The notes under the pieces were generated by a model. It did no database searches and was not told the origin of the DNA. It saw nothing but the letters and a program-made list of their open reading frames with translations. The position numbers and the translations under genes were made by a program. A DNA stretch of 64,000 nucleotides, taken from UBA1479 sp038109305. GTDB lineage: Bacteria; Pseudomonadota; Alphaproteobacteria; Rhodospirillales; Casp-alpha2. This document shows, piece by piece, positions 16,310-26,300 of the stretch (position 1 is the first letter of the stretch; each line of letters starts with the position of its first letter). Where the stretch lies: assembly GCA_038109305.1 (NCBI GenBank), contig JAYNIR010000015.1, positions 1-64,000 of the forward strand. The letters run 5' to 3'.

Positions 16310-17053
16310 TCACGTTTCCCCGCCGGACGCCGCCTTGCGCGGCTTGGGCAGTTTGCCGGCGGGCTTGCCGGCTTCGGATTCGGTTTTTTCCAGGTCGGCG
16401 ACCTTGTCCATCAGGATGGCAACCTGACTGCGCAGGTTTTCGATGGTCTGCATGACCGGGTCCTGGCCGTCGGTCGGCGTACCGTAGGCTTGGAACTCCT
16501 TGGCGCGCTTCTTGTTCTTGGGCAGGACGATCTGCGCCGGGTTGCCGACGGCGGTGACGCCCGGCGGCACATCCTTGGTGACGACGGCGTTGGCGCCGAC
16601 GCGGGCCCCCGTGCCAACGGTGATCGGGCCCAGGACGGCCGCGCCGCAGCCGACGATGACGTCGTTTTCAAGGGTCGGGTGGCGCTTCTGGCCGCGCTGG
16701 CTTTCCGAATCGACGGACGGCGCGACGCCGCCCAGCGTTACCTGGTGATAAATCGTTACGTCGTCGCCGACGACGGTGGTTTCTCCGATCACCACGCCGC
16801 CGCCGTGGTCGATGACCATGCGCTTGCCGATTTGCGCGCCCGGGTGGATTTCGATCAGCGTGACCCAGCGAGACAGGTTCGACAAAAACCGCGCGATGAA
16901 GAGGAATTTCCGCTCCCAGAACCAATGCGCGATGCGGTGCCAGACCAGGGCGTGAAAGCCCGGATAGGTAAAGAAGATCGACAGCGCGCCCTTGGCCGCT
17001 GGGTCGCGTTCCTGAAAAGCGCGGATGTCTTCCTGAATGTTCTTGAAAAACAT
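16310..17053 (-). CDS. cysE: Serine O-acetyltransferase CysE
   Basis: A 247-residue left-handed beta-helix acetyltransferase of the EpsC-like bacterial group. It makes O-acetylserine from serine and acetyl-CoA for cysteine synthesis. Seen: the helical N-terminal domain, IHPGAQIGKRMVIDHG with the catalytic His, GETTVVGDDVTIYHQVTLGG, hexapeptide repeats, and a Lys-rich C-terminal tail with a coiled-coil-like helix. As first gene of the isc transcript it would feed cysteine to the desulfurases. Confidence 0.95.
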   Translation of the reverse strand: MFFKNIQEDIRAFQERDPAAKGALSIFFTYPGFHALVWHRIAHWFWERKFLFIARFLSNLSRWVTLIEIHPGAQIGKRMVIDHGGGVVIGETTVVGDDVTIYHQVTLGGVAPSVDSESQRGQKRHPTLENDVIVGCGAAVLGPITVGTGARVGANAVVTKDVPPGVTAVGNPAQIVLPKNKKRAKEFQAYGTPTDGQDPVMQTIENLRSQVAILMDKVADLEKTESEAGKPAGKLPKPRKAASGGET

Positions 17054-17139
17054 GGACTTCTCACTATTTTAGCGAATCCCTTGACCGCGCGGCGAACTGC
17101 CGCCGCTGCTGCTTCCCGGCTTCGCGCCTCGTTGACCAG

Positions 17140-17168
17140 AATATAAGATGCCCGACTAGCCCTATCAA
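17140..17168 (-). promoter_or_regulatory. Promoter of the cysE-iscR-isc operon
   Basis: Read on the minus strand, TTGATA (17168-17163) is followed after exactly 17 bp by TATATT (17145-17140). Transcription would begin near 17133, about 80 nt before cysE. Confidence 0.55.
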
Positions 17169-17172
17169 GTAT
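17148..17172 (-). promoter_or_regulatory. Putative type 1 IscR-binding site
   Basis: On the minus strand this 25-bp site matches 19 of 25 positions of the E. coli type 1 IscR consensus as I recall it. That includes the outer ATA, the CTTGA half, the central TAGTC half and the terminal AT. It covers the -35 hexamer and most of the spacer of the operon promoter, where [2Fe-2S]-IscR would repress. Confidence 0.5.
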
Positions 17173-17285
17173 TTAGAGGCTTTTTGAGGCAGGAAAGCCG
17201 ACCCGCAATTAATAATCCATAGCAACAAAGTCGGATATTAGCCCAAACCTCCCTAAAAACCGACGTTCCGAGGACCCTGAGACAC

Positions 17286-17936
17286 ATGCCTGAAGTCATT
17301 TTCAACGGACCCGAAGGCCGCATTGAAGGCCGTTATCACCACGCCAAAGACCCGAATTCGCCGATCGCCTTGCTGCTCCACCCGCATCCGGAGCACGGCG
17401 GTACCATGAACAACCGGGTCGTTTACGCCATGTATCAGGCGTTCGTGCGGCGCGGATTTTCGACGCTTCGGTTCAATTTCCGGGGGGTCGGCCGGTCCCA
17501 GGGCGCGTTCGACAACGGGCAGGGCGAACTGAGCGACGCAGCGACGGCGCTGGATTGGATGCAGGGCCACAACCCTAACGCCGACACCTGCTGGGTCGCG
17601 GGTTTCTCGTTCGGCGCCTGGGTCGCCATGCAACTAATGATGCGCCGGCCGGAAATCACCGGTTTTATCTCCGCCGCCGCGCCGGCCAGCCACTACGACT
17701 TTTCTTTCCTGGCGCCTTGCCCGGCGTCCGGCATGCTGGTCCACGGCAAGGCCGACGACGTGGTGCCCGTGGCATCCGTCGACAAACTGGTCGACAAGCT
17801 GTCGCAGCAGAAAAACATCGAGATCGATTACCGCGTGATCGACAAGTGCGATCATTTCTTCTCGGCGCACCTGGACAAGATGATTAAGCATGTCGAGGAC
17901 TACCTCGACAAGCGGCTGGTCGAAGAAGCGGCTTAG
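17286..17936 (+). CDS. Alpha/beta hydrolase (COG2945 type)
   Basis: A 216-residue cytoplasmic alpha/beta hydrolase. Visible: LLLHPHPEHGGTMNNRV near the N-terminus (typical of COG2945), the nucleophile elbow GFSFG, the acid in GKADDVVP and the catalytic His in CDHFF. Short proteins of this type are described as esterase- or peptidase-like, with substrates mostly unknown. It is divergent from cysE. The 5' region 17170-17285 is AT-rich and may hold its promoter. Confidence 0.85.
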   Translation: MPEVIFNGPEGRIEGRYHHAKDPNSPIALLLHPHPEHGGTMNNRVVYAMYQAFVRRGFSTLRFNFRGVGRSQGAFDNGQGELSDAATALDWMQGHNPNADTCWVAGFSFGAWVAMQLMMRRPEITGFISAAAPASHYDFSFLAPCPASGMLVHGKADDVVPVASVDKLVDKLSQQKNIEIDYRVIDKCDHFFSAHLDKMIKHVEDYLDKRLVEEAA

Positions 17937-18014
17937 TTCCGACGATTTTTATCCTTTCCCGCTCCGCCGCGCCCTGACGGGTGCGTGCTCACATGGGAAC
18001 CGCTCAGGGCTGCT

Positions 18015-18374
18015 TTACCCGCCCTCATCCAAGTCATAAATCCGGCGCCAACGGTAGCCGTGATCCACGGGGAACACCGCGCTTTCGATCGGCGATGTGT
18101 GGCCGGGAGGCTCTCTTGAAGACATGGCCTCGGCATGCTGTTTCATGTCGGTAAAGCTGGCCGGCGGTTCGCCGTCGCCCGTGAAATCAAAATGATCGAC
18201 TTGAATCCAAAGCGTGCCGGTATCAGACGCATCGCCGTCTTCGTCCTTTTCATAGCACTCCCAATTTCCATCCTTGTCTTCTTGCGGCCAAACGCCCCAG
18301 CGCCGTCGGATCCGCAATGTCACCTCGCCTCCGGCGACGGATATGGTCTTAAGGTCATGGAAATCGTCTGCCAT
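18015..18374 (-). CDS. Hypothetical acidic protein
   Basis: A 119-residue soluble, acidic, Trp-rich protein (RRWGVWPQEDKDGNWECY, TLWIQVDHFDF). The C-terminal part (HTSPIESAVFPVDHGYRWRRIYDL) has the look of beta strands. No signal peptide or known motif is seen and I do not recognise the family. It sits alone between convergent and same-strand genes, with GC content similar to its neighbours. Confidence 0.55.
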   Translation of the reverse strand: MADDFHDLKTISVAGGEVTLRIRRRWGVWPQEDKDGNWECYEKDEDGDASDTGTLWIQVDHFDFTGDGEPPASFTDMKQHAEAMSSREPPGHTSPIESAVFPVDHGYRWRRIYDLDEGG

Positions 18375-18489
18375 CGCCTGTGCCTGCTATGAAATAGATT
18401 TTAATCGGAATTATAATCTCGTTTTACGATCATAGGTAACAACGTGCACAGTCTTTTCGAGTGCCACGTCAAATCCCCGTGAGGATCGA

Positions 18490-19620
18490 TCAGGTCCCGG
18501 CCCGCAACAGCCGCCCGCCGGTTGCGGGCCGGCGGACGCCGGTGGTCCCCGGATAGCTGAGCGGCAATCCCAAAATCGAGCGCACGGCGAGGAAGGCGAA
18601 CGCCTGGGCTTCAAGCGCGTCACCGTCCCAGCCCACAGCCTCCACCGGGTCGACGGGTGCGCCCAGAATTTTCTGAAGTCCTGCCATGATCACCGGGTTT
18701 TTGCGCCCGCCGCCGGTGACCAGCCAGCGCTTGGCGGATGCGGGGAAAAACCTGGCGCCCATGGCGACGCTGTGCACCGTGAAGGCCGCGAGCGTCGCCG
18801 CGCCCGCCGCCGGCGCCATGCCGACCAGGGGGGCGGTTTTGAAATCGTTCCGGTCGAGCGACTTGGGCGGCGCCAGATTGAAATAAGGATAGGACAACAG
18901 AACCTTCAGGATGCGGTCGTCGACCACGCCTTCGGCGGCGAGCTTGCCGTCCCGGTCATAGGGCTCTCCGATTTTCGCCGCCGTCCAGTCATTCAGCAGC
19001 GCGTTACCGGGCCCGGTGTCGAAGGCGAGCAACGCACCCTCCGTCCCGCCGTCGTTCCCGCCTCCATCACGGTCATTATCCGGGCCGATCCAGGTGACGT
19101 TGCCGACGCCGCCCAAATTCAGAACCGCCACGGGCTTTTCCAGCCCAGCCGCCAGCGCCCAGTGATAGGCCGGGGCCAAGGGCGCGCCCTCCCCGCCCTG
19201 GGCCATGTCGTTCAGCCGCATGTCGCAGACAACGTCAATCCCCGTGGCGTCTGCGAGCATGGCCGCATCGCCGATCTGCCGGGTGACGCCCAGGTCCGGT
19301 CGGTGCATCACCGTCTGCCCGTGATAGCCGATGGCACGAACGTCGGAAGGGGCTTTTCCGGCGTCGGCCAGCACCCGGCGGACGGCATCGGCATGATAAG
19401 CGTTGAAGCGTTCGATCACGTATCGCGGCGGCGGGCGGATCAGCGGATCGTGGCCCAATAAGTTTCGCATACTTTCCCGGAAAGCGTCGTCATAGGGCTC
19501 GGTCAGCGCCGGCCCGCGCCAGGTGACGGCCGCGCCGTCGGTTTCGATGATCGCCGCGTCGACGCCGTCCAGCGACGTGCCGCTCATCAATCCGACCGCG
19601 AGGACCTTTTCACCCTCCAT
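18490..19620 (-). CDS. anmK: Anhydro-N-acetylmuramic acid kinase AnmK
   Basis: A 376-residue sugar kinase that converts recycled 1,6-anhydro-MurNAc plus ATP to MurNAc-6-phosphate. Motifs: GLMSGTSLDGVDAA at the N-terminus, GYHGQTVMHRP, NLGGVGNVTWI, FDTGPGNALLND and VTGGGRKNP. It works in cytoplasmic peptidoglycan recycling and lies divergently beside tyrS, an arrangement I know from other alphaproteobacteria. The C-terminal 20 residues are Arg/Gly-rich and look non-conserved. Confidence 0.95.
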   Translation of the reverse strand: MEGEKVLAVGLMSGTSLDGVDAAIIETDGAAVTWRGPALTEPYDDAFRESMRNLLGHDPLIRPPPRYVIERFNAYHADAVRRVLADAGKAPSDVRAIGYHGQTVMHRPDLGVTRQIGDAAMLADATGIDVVCDMRLNDMAQGGEGAPLAPAYHWALAAGLEKPVAVLNLGGVGNVTWIGPDNDRDGGGNDGGTEGALLAFDTGPGNALLNDWTAAKIGEPYDRDGKLAAEGVVDDRILKVLLSYPYFNLAPPKSLDRNDFKTAPLVGMAPAAGAATLAAFTVHSVAMGARFFPASAKRWLVTGGGRKNPVIMAGLQKILGAPVDPVEAVGWDGDALEAQAFAFLAVRSILGLPLSYPGTTGVRRPATGGRLLRAGT

Positions 19621-19643
19621 GTCCCCTTCTAGACCAACCGCGC

Positions 19644-20411
19644 TTAAAAGCGAAAGACCTCATAGAGCCCGGCCAGCACCAGCACGCCAAGCGCAACGCG
19701 CCGGTAGGCCGCCTTGCCCGAGCGGCGGAATAGCCGCGCGCCCAGCCACGCGGCCGCCATGAACGGCAAAATCAACGCCGCCGCCTTCGTCAGGGCGGCC
19801 CACTGGATCACCCCTCGGAACAACATCCACGCGAACAGCGCCACCAACGTCACCGCGAAATACCCGGTGAAGTTCGCCCGGTAGGTTTACGCGTTGTCGC
19901 GGCCGGACAGCAGGTAAACCATGGCCGGCGGGTTACCCAGGCTGGTGAGCGCCATCAGCGCACTGGAAAACCCGCCGACCGCGACGGTCGCCGGCAGCGG
20001 CTTGGCCCCGTCGTAGCGCCAACCCCTGAGCAACACCGCCGCAAACACCAACACCACGCCGCCGATCACCCGGGCCGACACGTCCGGGTCGAGCGACAAC
20101 AGCGCCCACGTGCCGATCGGCATGGCAAGCGCCGCTGCGCCCGCCATGGGGCCGATAACCCGCCAGTCAATATGCCGGCGGGTCGCGGGCAGAAGCTGCG
20201 CGGTGACGACGATTTCCATGGACATAATCACCGTTACCGTCGCCACCGGACCGAACAGGACCGCAAAAAACGGCGCCATTAGAATGCCCGACCCGACGCC
20301 CGCGAACCCCCGCATAAGCCCCGCCGCCATGGTGACGGCAAAGGCGGCGGCGATGGCCGGGACGGACATGTCGACGAACGGATCCATGACGGAGTGTGTT
20401 CCGATATCCAT
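19644..20411 (-). pseudogene. TauE/SafE-family permease interrupted by TAA
   Basis: The frame encodes a membrane protein with repeated hydrophobic segments, GLMRGFAGVGSGILMAPFF (TauE/SafE signature region), and LTSLGNPPAMVYLLSG. It stops at TAA 19887-19889, but the same frame continues TYRANFTGYFAVTLVALFAW and ends in a normal TM-rich C-terminus at 19644. A single CAA to TAA change would explain it. The family exports sulfoacetate or other anions. It ends 23 bp before anmK on the same strand. Confidence 0.75.
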
Positions 20412-20487
20412 TACCGGATAACCGGGATCTGGCCCGGAAAGCCCAGGCCATTGCGGCGGCGGGGGCTAAGCGGTAAAAGCAGCCGCG

Positions 20488-21738
20488 ATGAGCGATTTCA
20501 AATCCAGTTTCCTGTCGGGCGCCCAGGCGCGGGGCTTCATCCACCAGTGCACGGATGGCGAAGCCCTCGACGCCGCGTTGAACGCGGGCCCGGTCACGGC
20601 CTATATCGGCTTCGACTGCACGGCGCCGTCGCTGCACGCGGGTTCGCTGGTTTCGATCATGCTGCTGCGCCTGTTTCAGAAATCCGGGCACAAGCCGATT
20701 GTCCTCATGGGCGGCGGCACGACCAAGGTCGGCGACCCGTCCGGCAAGGACGAAATGCGCAAGGCGCTCACCGATGACGATATAGCCCGGAACATGCAGG
20801 GCATCAAACAGGTGTTCGCCAAGTTCCTGACATTCGGGGACGGCCCGACGGACGCCGTCATGGTCAACAACGCCGACTGGCTGGACCAGCTGAATTACAT
20901 TTCATTCCTCCGCGATATCGGGCGGCATTTTTCCGTCAATCGGATGCTGACGTTCGACTCTGTCAAGCTGCGGCTTGAACGGGAACAGCCGCTGACCTTC
21001 CTCGAATTCAATTACATGATTCTTCAGGCCTACGATTTCCTCGAGCTCGCCCGGCGCAACGCCTGCCGCCTGCAAATGGGCGGGTCGGACCAGTGGGGCA
21101 ACATCGTCAACGGCGTCGAACTGGGCCGCCGCATCGACAACACGCCCTTGTTCGGCCTGACCACACCGCTGTTGACCACGTCGTCGGGCGCCAAGATGGG
21201 CAAGACCGCCGACGGCGCCGTGTGGCTCAACGAAGACATGCTGAGCGCCTATGATTACTGGCAGTATTGGCGCAACACCGAAGACGCCGACGTCGGCAAG
21301 TTCCTGCGGCTGTTTACCGACATACCGCTGGACGAAATCACGCGGCTGGAAAAACTTAAAGGAAGCGAACTGAACGACGCCAAAAAGATCCTTGCGACCG
21401 AGATCACGCGGCTCTGCCACGGCGACGAAGCGGCGGAAAGTGCCGCAGAAACCGCCCGCAAAACTTTCGAACAGGGCGCATTGGGCGGCGACCTGCCGAC
21501 CATCGAGGTCGACGCCGCGCGCTTGAGCGCCGGCATCCCGGCGTTCGAACTGTTACGAGAAGCGGGTTTGGCGTCATCCAACGGCGAAGCGCGCAAACTG
21601 ATCAAGGGCGGCGGCGCGCGGGTCAACGACGCCAAGGTCGAAAACGAAACCGCCGCCGTCGGTTCGGGTGACCTTAAGGACGGCGTGATCAAACTGTCGG
21701 CCGGCAAGAAGCGCCACGCGCTGGTTAAATCGCGTTGA
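20488..21738 (+). CDS. tyrS: Tyrosyl-tRNA synthetase
   Basis: A 416-residue class I synthetase. HIGH-like PSLHAGSL is in the Rossmann fold after YIGFDCTAPS. NYMILQAYDF, QMGGSDQWGNIV and the KMSKS-equivalent GAKMGKT are present, with a C-terminal S4 RNA-binding domain (ARKLIKGGGARVND). It is essential for translation. It is divergent from the TauE/anmK pair. Confidence 0.97.
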   Translation: MSDFKSSFLSGAQARGFIHQCTDGEALDAALNAGPVTAYIGFDCTAPSLHAGSLVSIMLLRLFQKSGHKPIVLMGGGTTKVGDPSGKDEMRKALTDDDIARNMQGIKQVFAKFLTFGDGPTDAVMVNNADWLDQLNYISFLRDIGRHFSVNRMLTFDSVKLRLEREQPLTFLEFNYMILQAYDFLELARRNACRLQMGGSDQWGNIVNGVELGRRIDNTPLFGLTTPLLTTSSGAKMGKTADGAVWLNEDMLSAYDYWQYWRNTEDADVGKFLRLFTDIPLDEITRLEKLKGSELNDAKKILATEITRLCHGDEAAESAAETARKTFEQGALGGDLPTIEVDAARLSAGIPAFELLREAGLASSNGEARKLIKGGGARVNDAKVENETAAVGSGDLKDGVIKLSAGKKRHALVKSR

Positions 21739-21753
21739 TCAACAGGCGTTGAC

Positions 21754-21779
21754 CGGGCGGCGTTAACAGCCCGCGTTTT
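21754..21779. terminator. Possible terminator between convergent tyrS and GT39 genes
   Basis: CGGGC (21754-21758) pairs with GCCCG (21769-21773) around a 10-nt loop, followed by CGTTTT. The hairpin overlaps the stop codon of the opposite-strand gene. The stem is short. Confidence 0.3.
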
Positions 21780-23331
21780 CGACTATCATGTAAGTCCAGG
21801 CAATCTTGCGGTTCTTCGCCCTCGGGGTGGGTAGCGATACCCGGTGGATCACCGTCGCCGCCGGAACGGAAATACCCGGCCGCTTGAGCGCCTCGTCCCG
21901 AACCTCACCGCCCGCCTTGGCGTCGCCCCGCCAGATCAACAGGCACTTGCCACCCGTCTGGCCGCCCGCCTTGTCGCGCCCGGGCGGCGTGTAGTCGCGC
22001 CACCGGGTGCTGATCGCGCGGCTATCCGGAAAATACCGGCGCAGGTTTCCCGCAAGCTGATTTGGCCAGTCCTGGGCTATGATGGTGCCGCCCATGAACC
22101 CGGCCTTTCTGACCTTCGCCGCGATGGCCGCATATGGAATGAAGAAGTTGCATTTGCGGCAGGCATCCGGCGCGGTGGCGGCGCGTAACGCCATGCCGAG
22201 CGGAATGGCCAGCGCGATCAGCAGCAGAACCCCGGAAAACAGGCGGAACCGCCGGGCCACATCCGCGCCCTCTCGGCTTTCCACATAAATCTTGATCCTG
22301 AGCAGCACGTAAAACACCGCCGGGAACCAGACCACCAGCCAGTTGTTCCGCACATCGGCAGCGCCGGTGGCGACGATTACGATTACGCAAACCGCGGTAA
22401 GCGTGATCAGATAAATTTCCAACAGCAATAGAACCGCCCCAAGCCCGTCATCCCACGCCGGCAACCGCCCGAACGCTCGGGGAAACAACGCCACGGATAT
22501 CACGATGAACGGCGTCAGCAATCCCAGACTTGATAGCGCGAACTGCCACAACCCTCTCGCAACAGCGGCGGCGCGCCATCCGTCCGCCCCGACCACCCGG
22601 GCCAGGTCCGGCGCGCTTGACTGGATTGTCTGGCCCAGATTAAGCGGCAGGGCCGCCACGGCGGCTGCGCCCGCGAGCATCAGCCAAAACGGCGCGGACA
22701 TCACCCGCCCCCGGAGCGGTCCGTGCATCGCCGCCGCTAGGACGAACGGCACAAGGAACAAAAGGAAATTGAATTTAGCCAGCAGCCCAACGGCGATGGC
22801 CGCGCCCAACATCAGGTAGTTCAGCGGCCGGGCATGATCTTCCAGCCGCAAAGTCAGCCACGTCGTCGCGGCCATCGCCGCCATCAAAAGGATCGTGTGG
22901 CTGTAGTTGACCGCCGCTTCCCAGCCGATGAAAAAACACGCCATCAGCCCCAGCGGCGCCAGCGCCGCAAACAGTCCTGACTTAAGAAGCCGACCGGCCG
23001 CCTTATAGGCGAACCAGTAGAACAGGCCGAGCGCCGCATATTTGACGATCGCGACGGCCGCCATCGTCGGGCCGAGGATGCTCTCCGCCGCCATGACGAT
23101 CCACGCATATAACGGCGGTTGGCCCGATTTGTAGGCGAAGGCCCAGGACTGCGTGTAATAGAGGATTTCCGCGTCGTCGTCGGAGCCGCCCGGGAACAGC
23201 GCGAGGCGCAGCGCCATCAGCGCCGCCACGTAAACCGCCAACACGGCGGCAAAGCGCGCGGGTGTCGCCCCGATCAGCAAAACCATGCGAACGAAATCCG
23301 CGGCGGCCGGCCGGGGCGGTGCATCCGGCAT
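21763..23331 (-). CDS. GT39-like (PMT/ArnT type) membrane glycosyltransferase
   Basis: A 522-residue polytopic protein with about ten hydrophobic segments. After the first TM lies GGSDDDAEILYYTQSW and then KSGQPPLYAW, the acidic and QPPLY motifs of GT39/ArnT-like lipid-linked sugar transferases. The C-terminal 130 residues form a soluble, presumably periplasmic domain with a Cys pair (CRKC). Such proteins move a sugar from a polyprenyl phosphate donor to lipid A or protein. The acceptor is unknown. It is convergent with tyrS. Confidence 0.8.
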   Translation of the reverse strand: MPDAPPRPAAADFVRMVLLIGATPARFAAVLAVYVAALMALRLALFPGGSDDDAEILYYTQSWAFAYKSGQPPLYAWIVMAAESILGPTMAAVAIVKYAALGLFYWFAYKAAGRLLKSGLFAALAPLGLMACFFIGWEAAVNYSHTILLMAAMAATTWLTLRLEDHARPLNYLMLGAAIAVGLLAKFNFLLFLVPFVLAAAMHGPLRGRVMSAPFWLMLAGAAAVAALPLNLGQTIQSSAPDLARVVGADGWRAAAVARGLWQFALSSLGLLTPFIVISVALFPRAFGRLPAWDDGLGAVLLLLEIYLITLTAVCVIVIVATGAADVRNNWLVVWFPAVFYVLLRIKIYVESREGADVARRFRLFSGVLLLIALAIPLGMALRAATAPDACRKCNFFIPYAAIAAKVRKAGFMGGTIIAQDWPNQLAGNLRRYFPDSRAISTRWRDYTPPGRDKAGGQTGGKCLLIWRGDAKAGGEVRDEALKRPGISVPAATVIHRVSLPTPRAKNRKIAWTYMIVENAGC

Positions 23332-23372
23332 TCTAGATCGCGCTTTTCAAATTGCGGGCCATTCCAGGCGCC

Positions 23373-26300
23373 CTACTTCCCGGGGTTACCGGGGCTCTTT
23401 GGCGCGGCCTCGGGCGATTTATCATCGCTTTTGCCGTCGAACAGGCCGAACAACCGCCTGAGGAACCCGGGCGTCAACGCGGAAAGCGGGTTGATCGAGA
23501 CTTTGGGGTCTTCCTGCGGGCCGGTCATCTTGAAATTGGCGGCAAACAGGCCGCTGCCTTTTTCACCGCCGGTAAAAATGCCGCCTAAAAGAGGAATGCG
23601 CCCCAAGGCGCTGTTCAGCGCATAGGCCGGGACCACCGTCCCCTCAAGATCGACCAAATCGGCGTGGGTGTAAACCGCGCCGGACGCGGTAAAGCCCAGC
23701 GACGGGCCGGCGGCGCGGGCATCTCTGATTTCGACCACTCCTTTTTGAATCGTGAAGGGAATATCCAGGACGGAAAAACCGAGCCCGTCGCCCTGCAGCG
23801 CATCCAGGATGCCGGTCAACGCCATGATACTGACGATATGCGCCAACGCGGGCGCCTTAACCACCCGGTAGTCGCGGATCAGCAACCGCCCGTTCAGCGG
23901 CCGGTCCGGTTTGGCGTCCTGGAACGTCCCTGTCAGGCTGAGCGCGCCACCGACCATGTTATCGTAAACCTTGACGGCGCGCAGAACCTTGCCGGCGTCG
24001 CCGGTTTTCACCGTCAAGCGGCGGTTGCCGTCGGCACCCGGTTTGATCGACGCTTGAATAAGCACGGCGTCGTTAAGCACGCTGCGGAAAAGCACCGTTT
24101 TCCAGATGTCATTTTCGTTGACCATGGTAACGGACACGTCGCGCAGCGTCGTGCGGTCATCCAGCCAGATATTCTCGATCTCGGCGGCAAGCACGAAATC
24201 CAAGACCTTGCCCTGTTCGGGCCGGTCGATGATGTCGTCGTAAAATTTGCTCAGGTCCAATCCGGCGCCGTGAAAACCCAGATCCCAGGCCCCGTCGGCG
24301 CGGCGGATCAAGGCGCCCTTCATATCCGTCCGGCCGTGGGCGATCTGCGAAAAATCGATGCGCCGAATCGACTGGCCGTCGGTTTCAAAATCCGCCTTGC
24401 CGGTGATCGCAAGGTCTTCGGCATATAGGGCGAAATGTTCGACCTTCCTGATCTTCTCTGCCTGCACGACGAGATTCATTTCGGCCCGCCCGGCTTCGCC
24501 TGCCGGTTTAAACCATTTGATTTGCGTCAGATCGACCGCCGCCTGCCCGAGATCGGCCCGAACCTCGACCCGCGTGTTGCGGTCACGCAGCACGGTCACC
24601 CGCAGGTCCGCGCCGACCGGGCCTTTTACATATCCGTCGTCCAACGGCCCCAGTTCGATCCCGAGCTTGCTGACGGTCTGGATGTCGGGAATACGCCCGG
24701 ACAAATCCAAAATGGTCGTGACGGGCGCGGTCATGCTGAAATTTTCGCGCCAGGACAATTTCGCCGGCACACCGGCGACGTAACCGGAGCCGCGAACGTC
24801 CAAACCGCCTTTGTCCACCGTCAGGTTCAAGTCCGCGTCGGTGACGTCGAAGCCACGCAGAACTCTCGGCACTTTCGCATCACGAAGCCGCGCTTCGGCG
24901 GAAATTTTAACGTGATCGAGGGCCAGTTTGCGCATCAGAGGCAGATCGATCTTCAACCGAACCCGCGCATCGCCCTTTACGGATTTGGGATTGATGCCCA
25001 TCAGTTTGGCGTAACCGAGCGGCTTGCGGTCGATCAGCTGCATCGCCTTATCAAGGCCGCCGGTCAGATTGACGTTGATTTCCGCGAATTGATCAATGTG
25101 GTCGATGTCGGTAATAAAGACCTCGCCGCCTTGAATGATCATACCGCCCGACCGGGCCGAGGTGACAAACGCATCGAACCGCTTGTGGGTGAAATTGGCG
25201 CGCCCGTCGATTTCGGTCACCGGCGGCAGGCCGTCCAGATAGGAAATCTTGGCGCCCCGGACATCCATGTCGCCCGCGACCGAAACCACCCGCCAATCAC
25301 CGCCGCTTTGGGCGGCGCTGACCTTAACGGCGATCCGGGGAACATGGCCGTCGGTGACGTTCGGGACCCACCAGTTGTAGACGTCGGCCGCCCATTCCGG
25401 CGCCCAATAGGCGGGGACGTCCTTCAACGGCACATCCTTCACGCCGATGTTGAAATTCGCCTGGGACGCACCGCTGACATCTTCGATAACACCGGTCAAG
25501 GTCGCGACCGGCCCGCCGGTATCGACTTCCAGACGCGAAATTTCAAACCGGTCGCGGTCAATCAGATATTTTCCCGTGAACCGGGCCCCAGCAATCGGTA
25601 TCCGGTGGGAAGCCGACCGCGGCGACAGGATGGTGGTATTGGGTTTCGCCTTGAATTCAAAGTCATACACCTCGGCGACCCTGGCCCGGCCATCGAAATA
25701 TCCGTTCACGACCAAATGTTCGACGGGGATGATTTCGCTGCCGGCAACGGGCAGGGTGACTGTCCCTTCGCCGCCGGTCAGCCGGAAACCCACCTCGTCC
25801 GGCAGGCCATCGACCGACATGCCCAACGTCACCGTCCCTTTCAGGGGCACGCGGATGCCGGCAAACCGGTAAAACTCGGGACGCACGTCCGCTAACGTGT
25901 CGGGATCGATCGCGTCGAAATTGATGCTCAGGTTTAGACGCCGGTCTTCGGTCAGGTAAGAACCCTTGGCGGTGACTTCGGAAACTTTCCCGTCGCGCGC
26001 CACCTGCAAGCCAACTTCGCCTTTGATCCCCGTCGCATCGCGCGTCAGTCGGATGTCGGCGGTCGGCGCATTCCATGTCCTGCCCAGGATACGATCTTCG
26101 ATTACGGCCTCGGCGCCGATGACGTTCAATCGCACCAGAGACGCGACGGCCGAACCCGGCTTCGGTTTATTGAACAGCAGGCCGAACAGGCCGCTGCCGA
26201 AATTCTGGCCAGACGCGTCGTGGCCCAGATCCAACTGAAACCCGCCATCGAGCCGGCGGACGAGCGTCAGGCTTGGACCGAAAAGTTCGACCGCCTTCGG

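Noticed and set aside
24435..25895. 486-codon plus-strand frame opposite the AsmA-like gene
   Set aside because: Antisense frame with no recognisable protein features.
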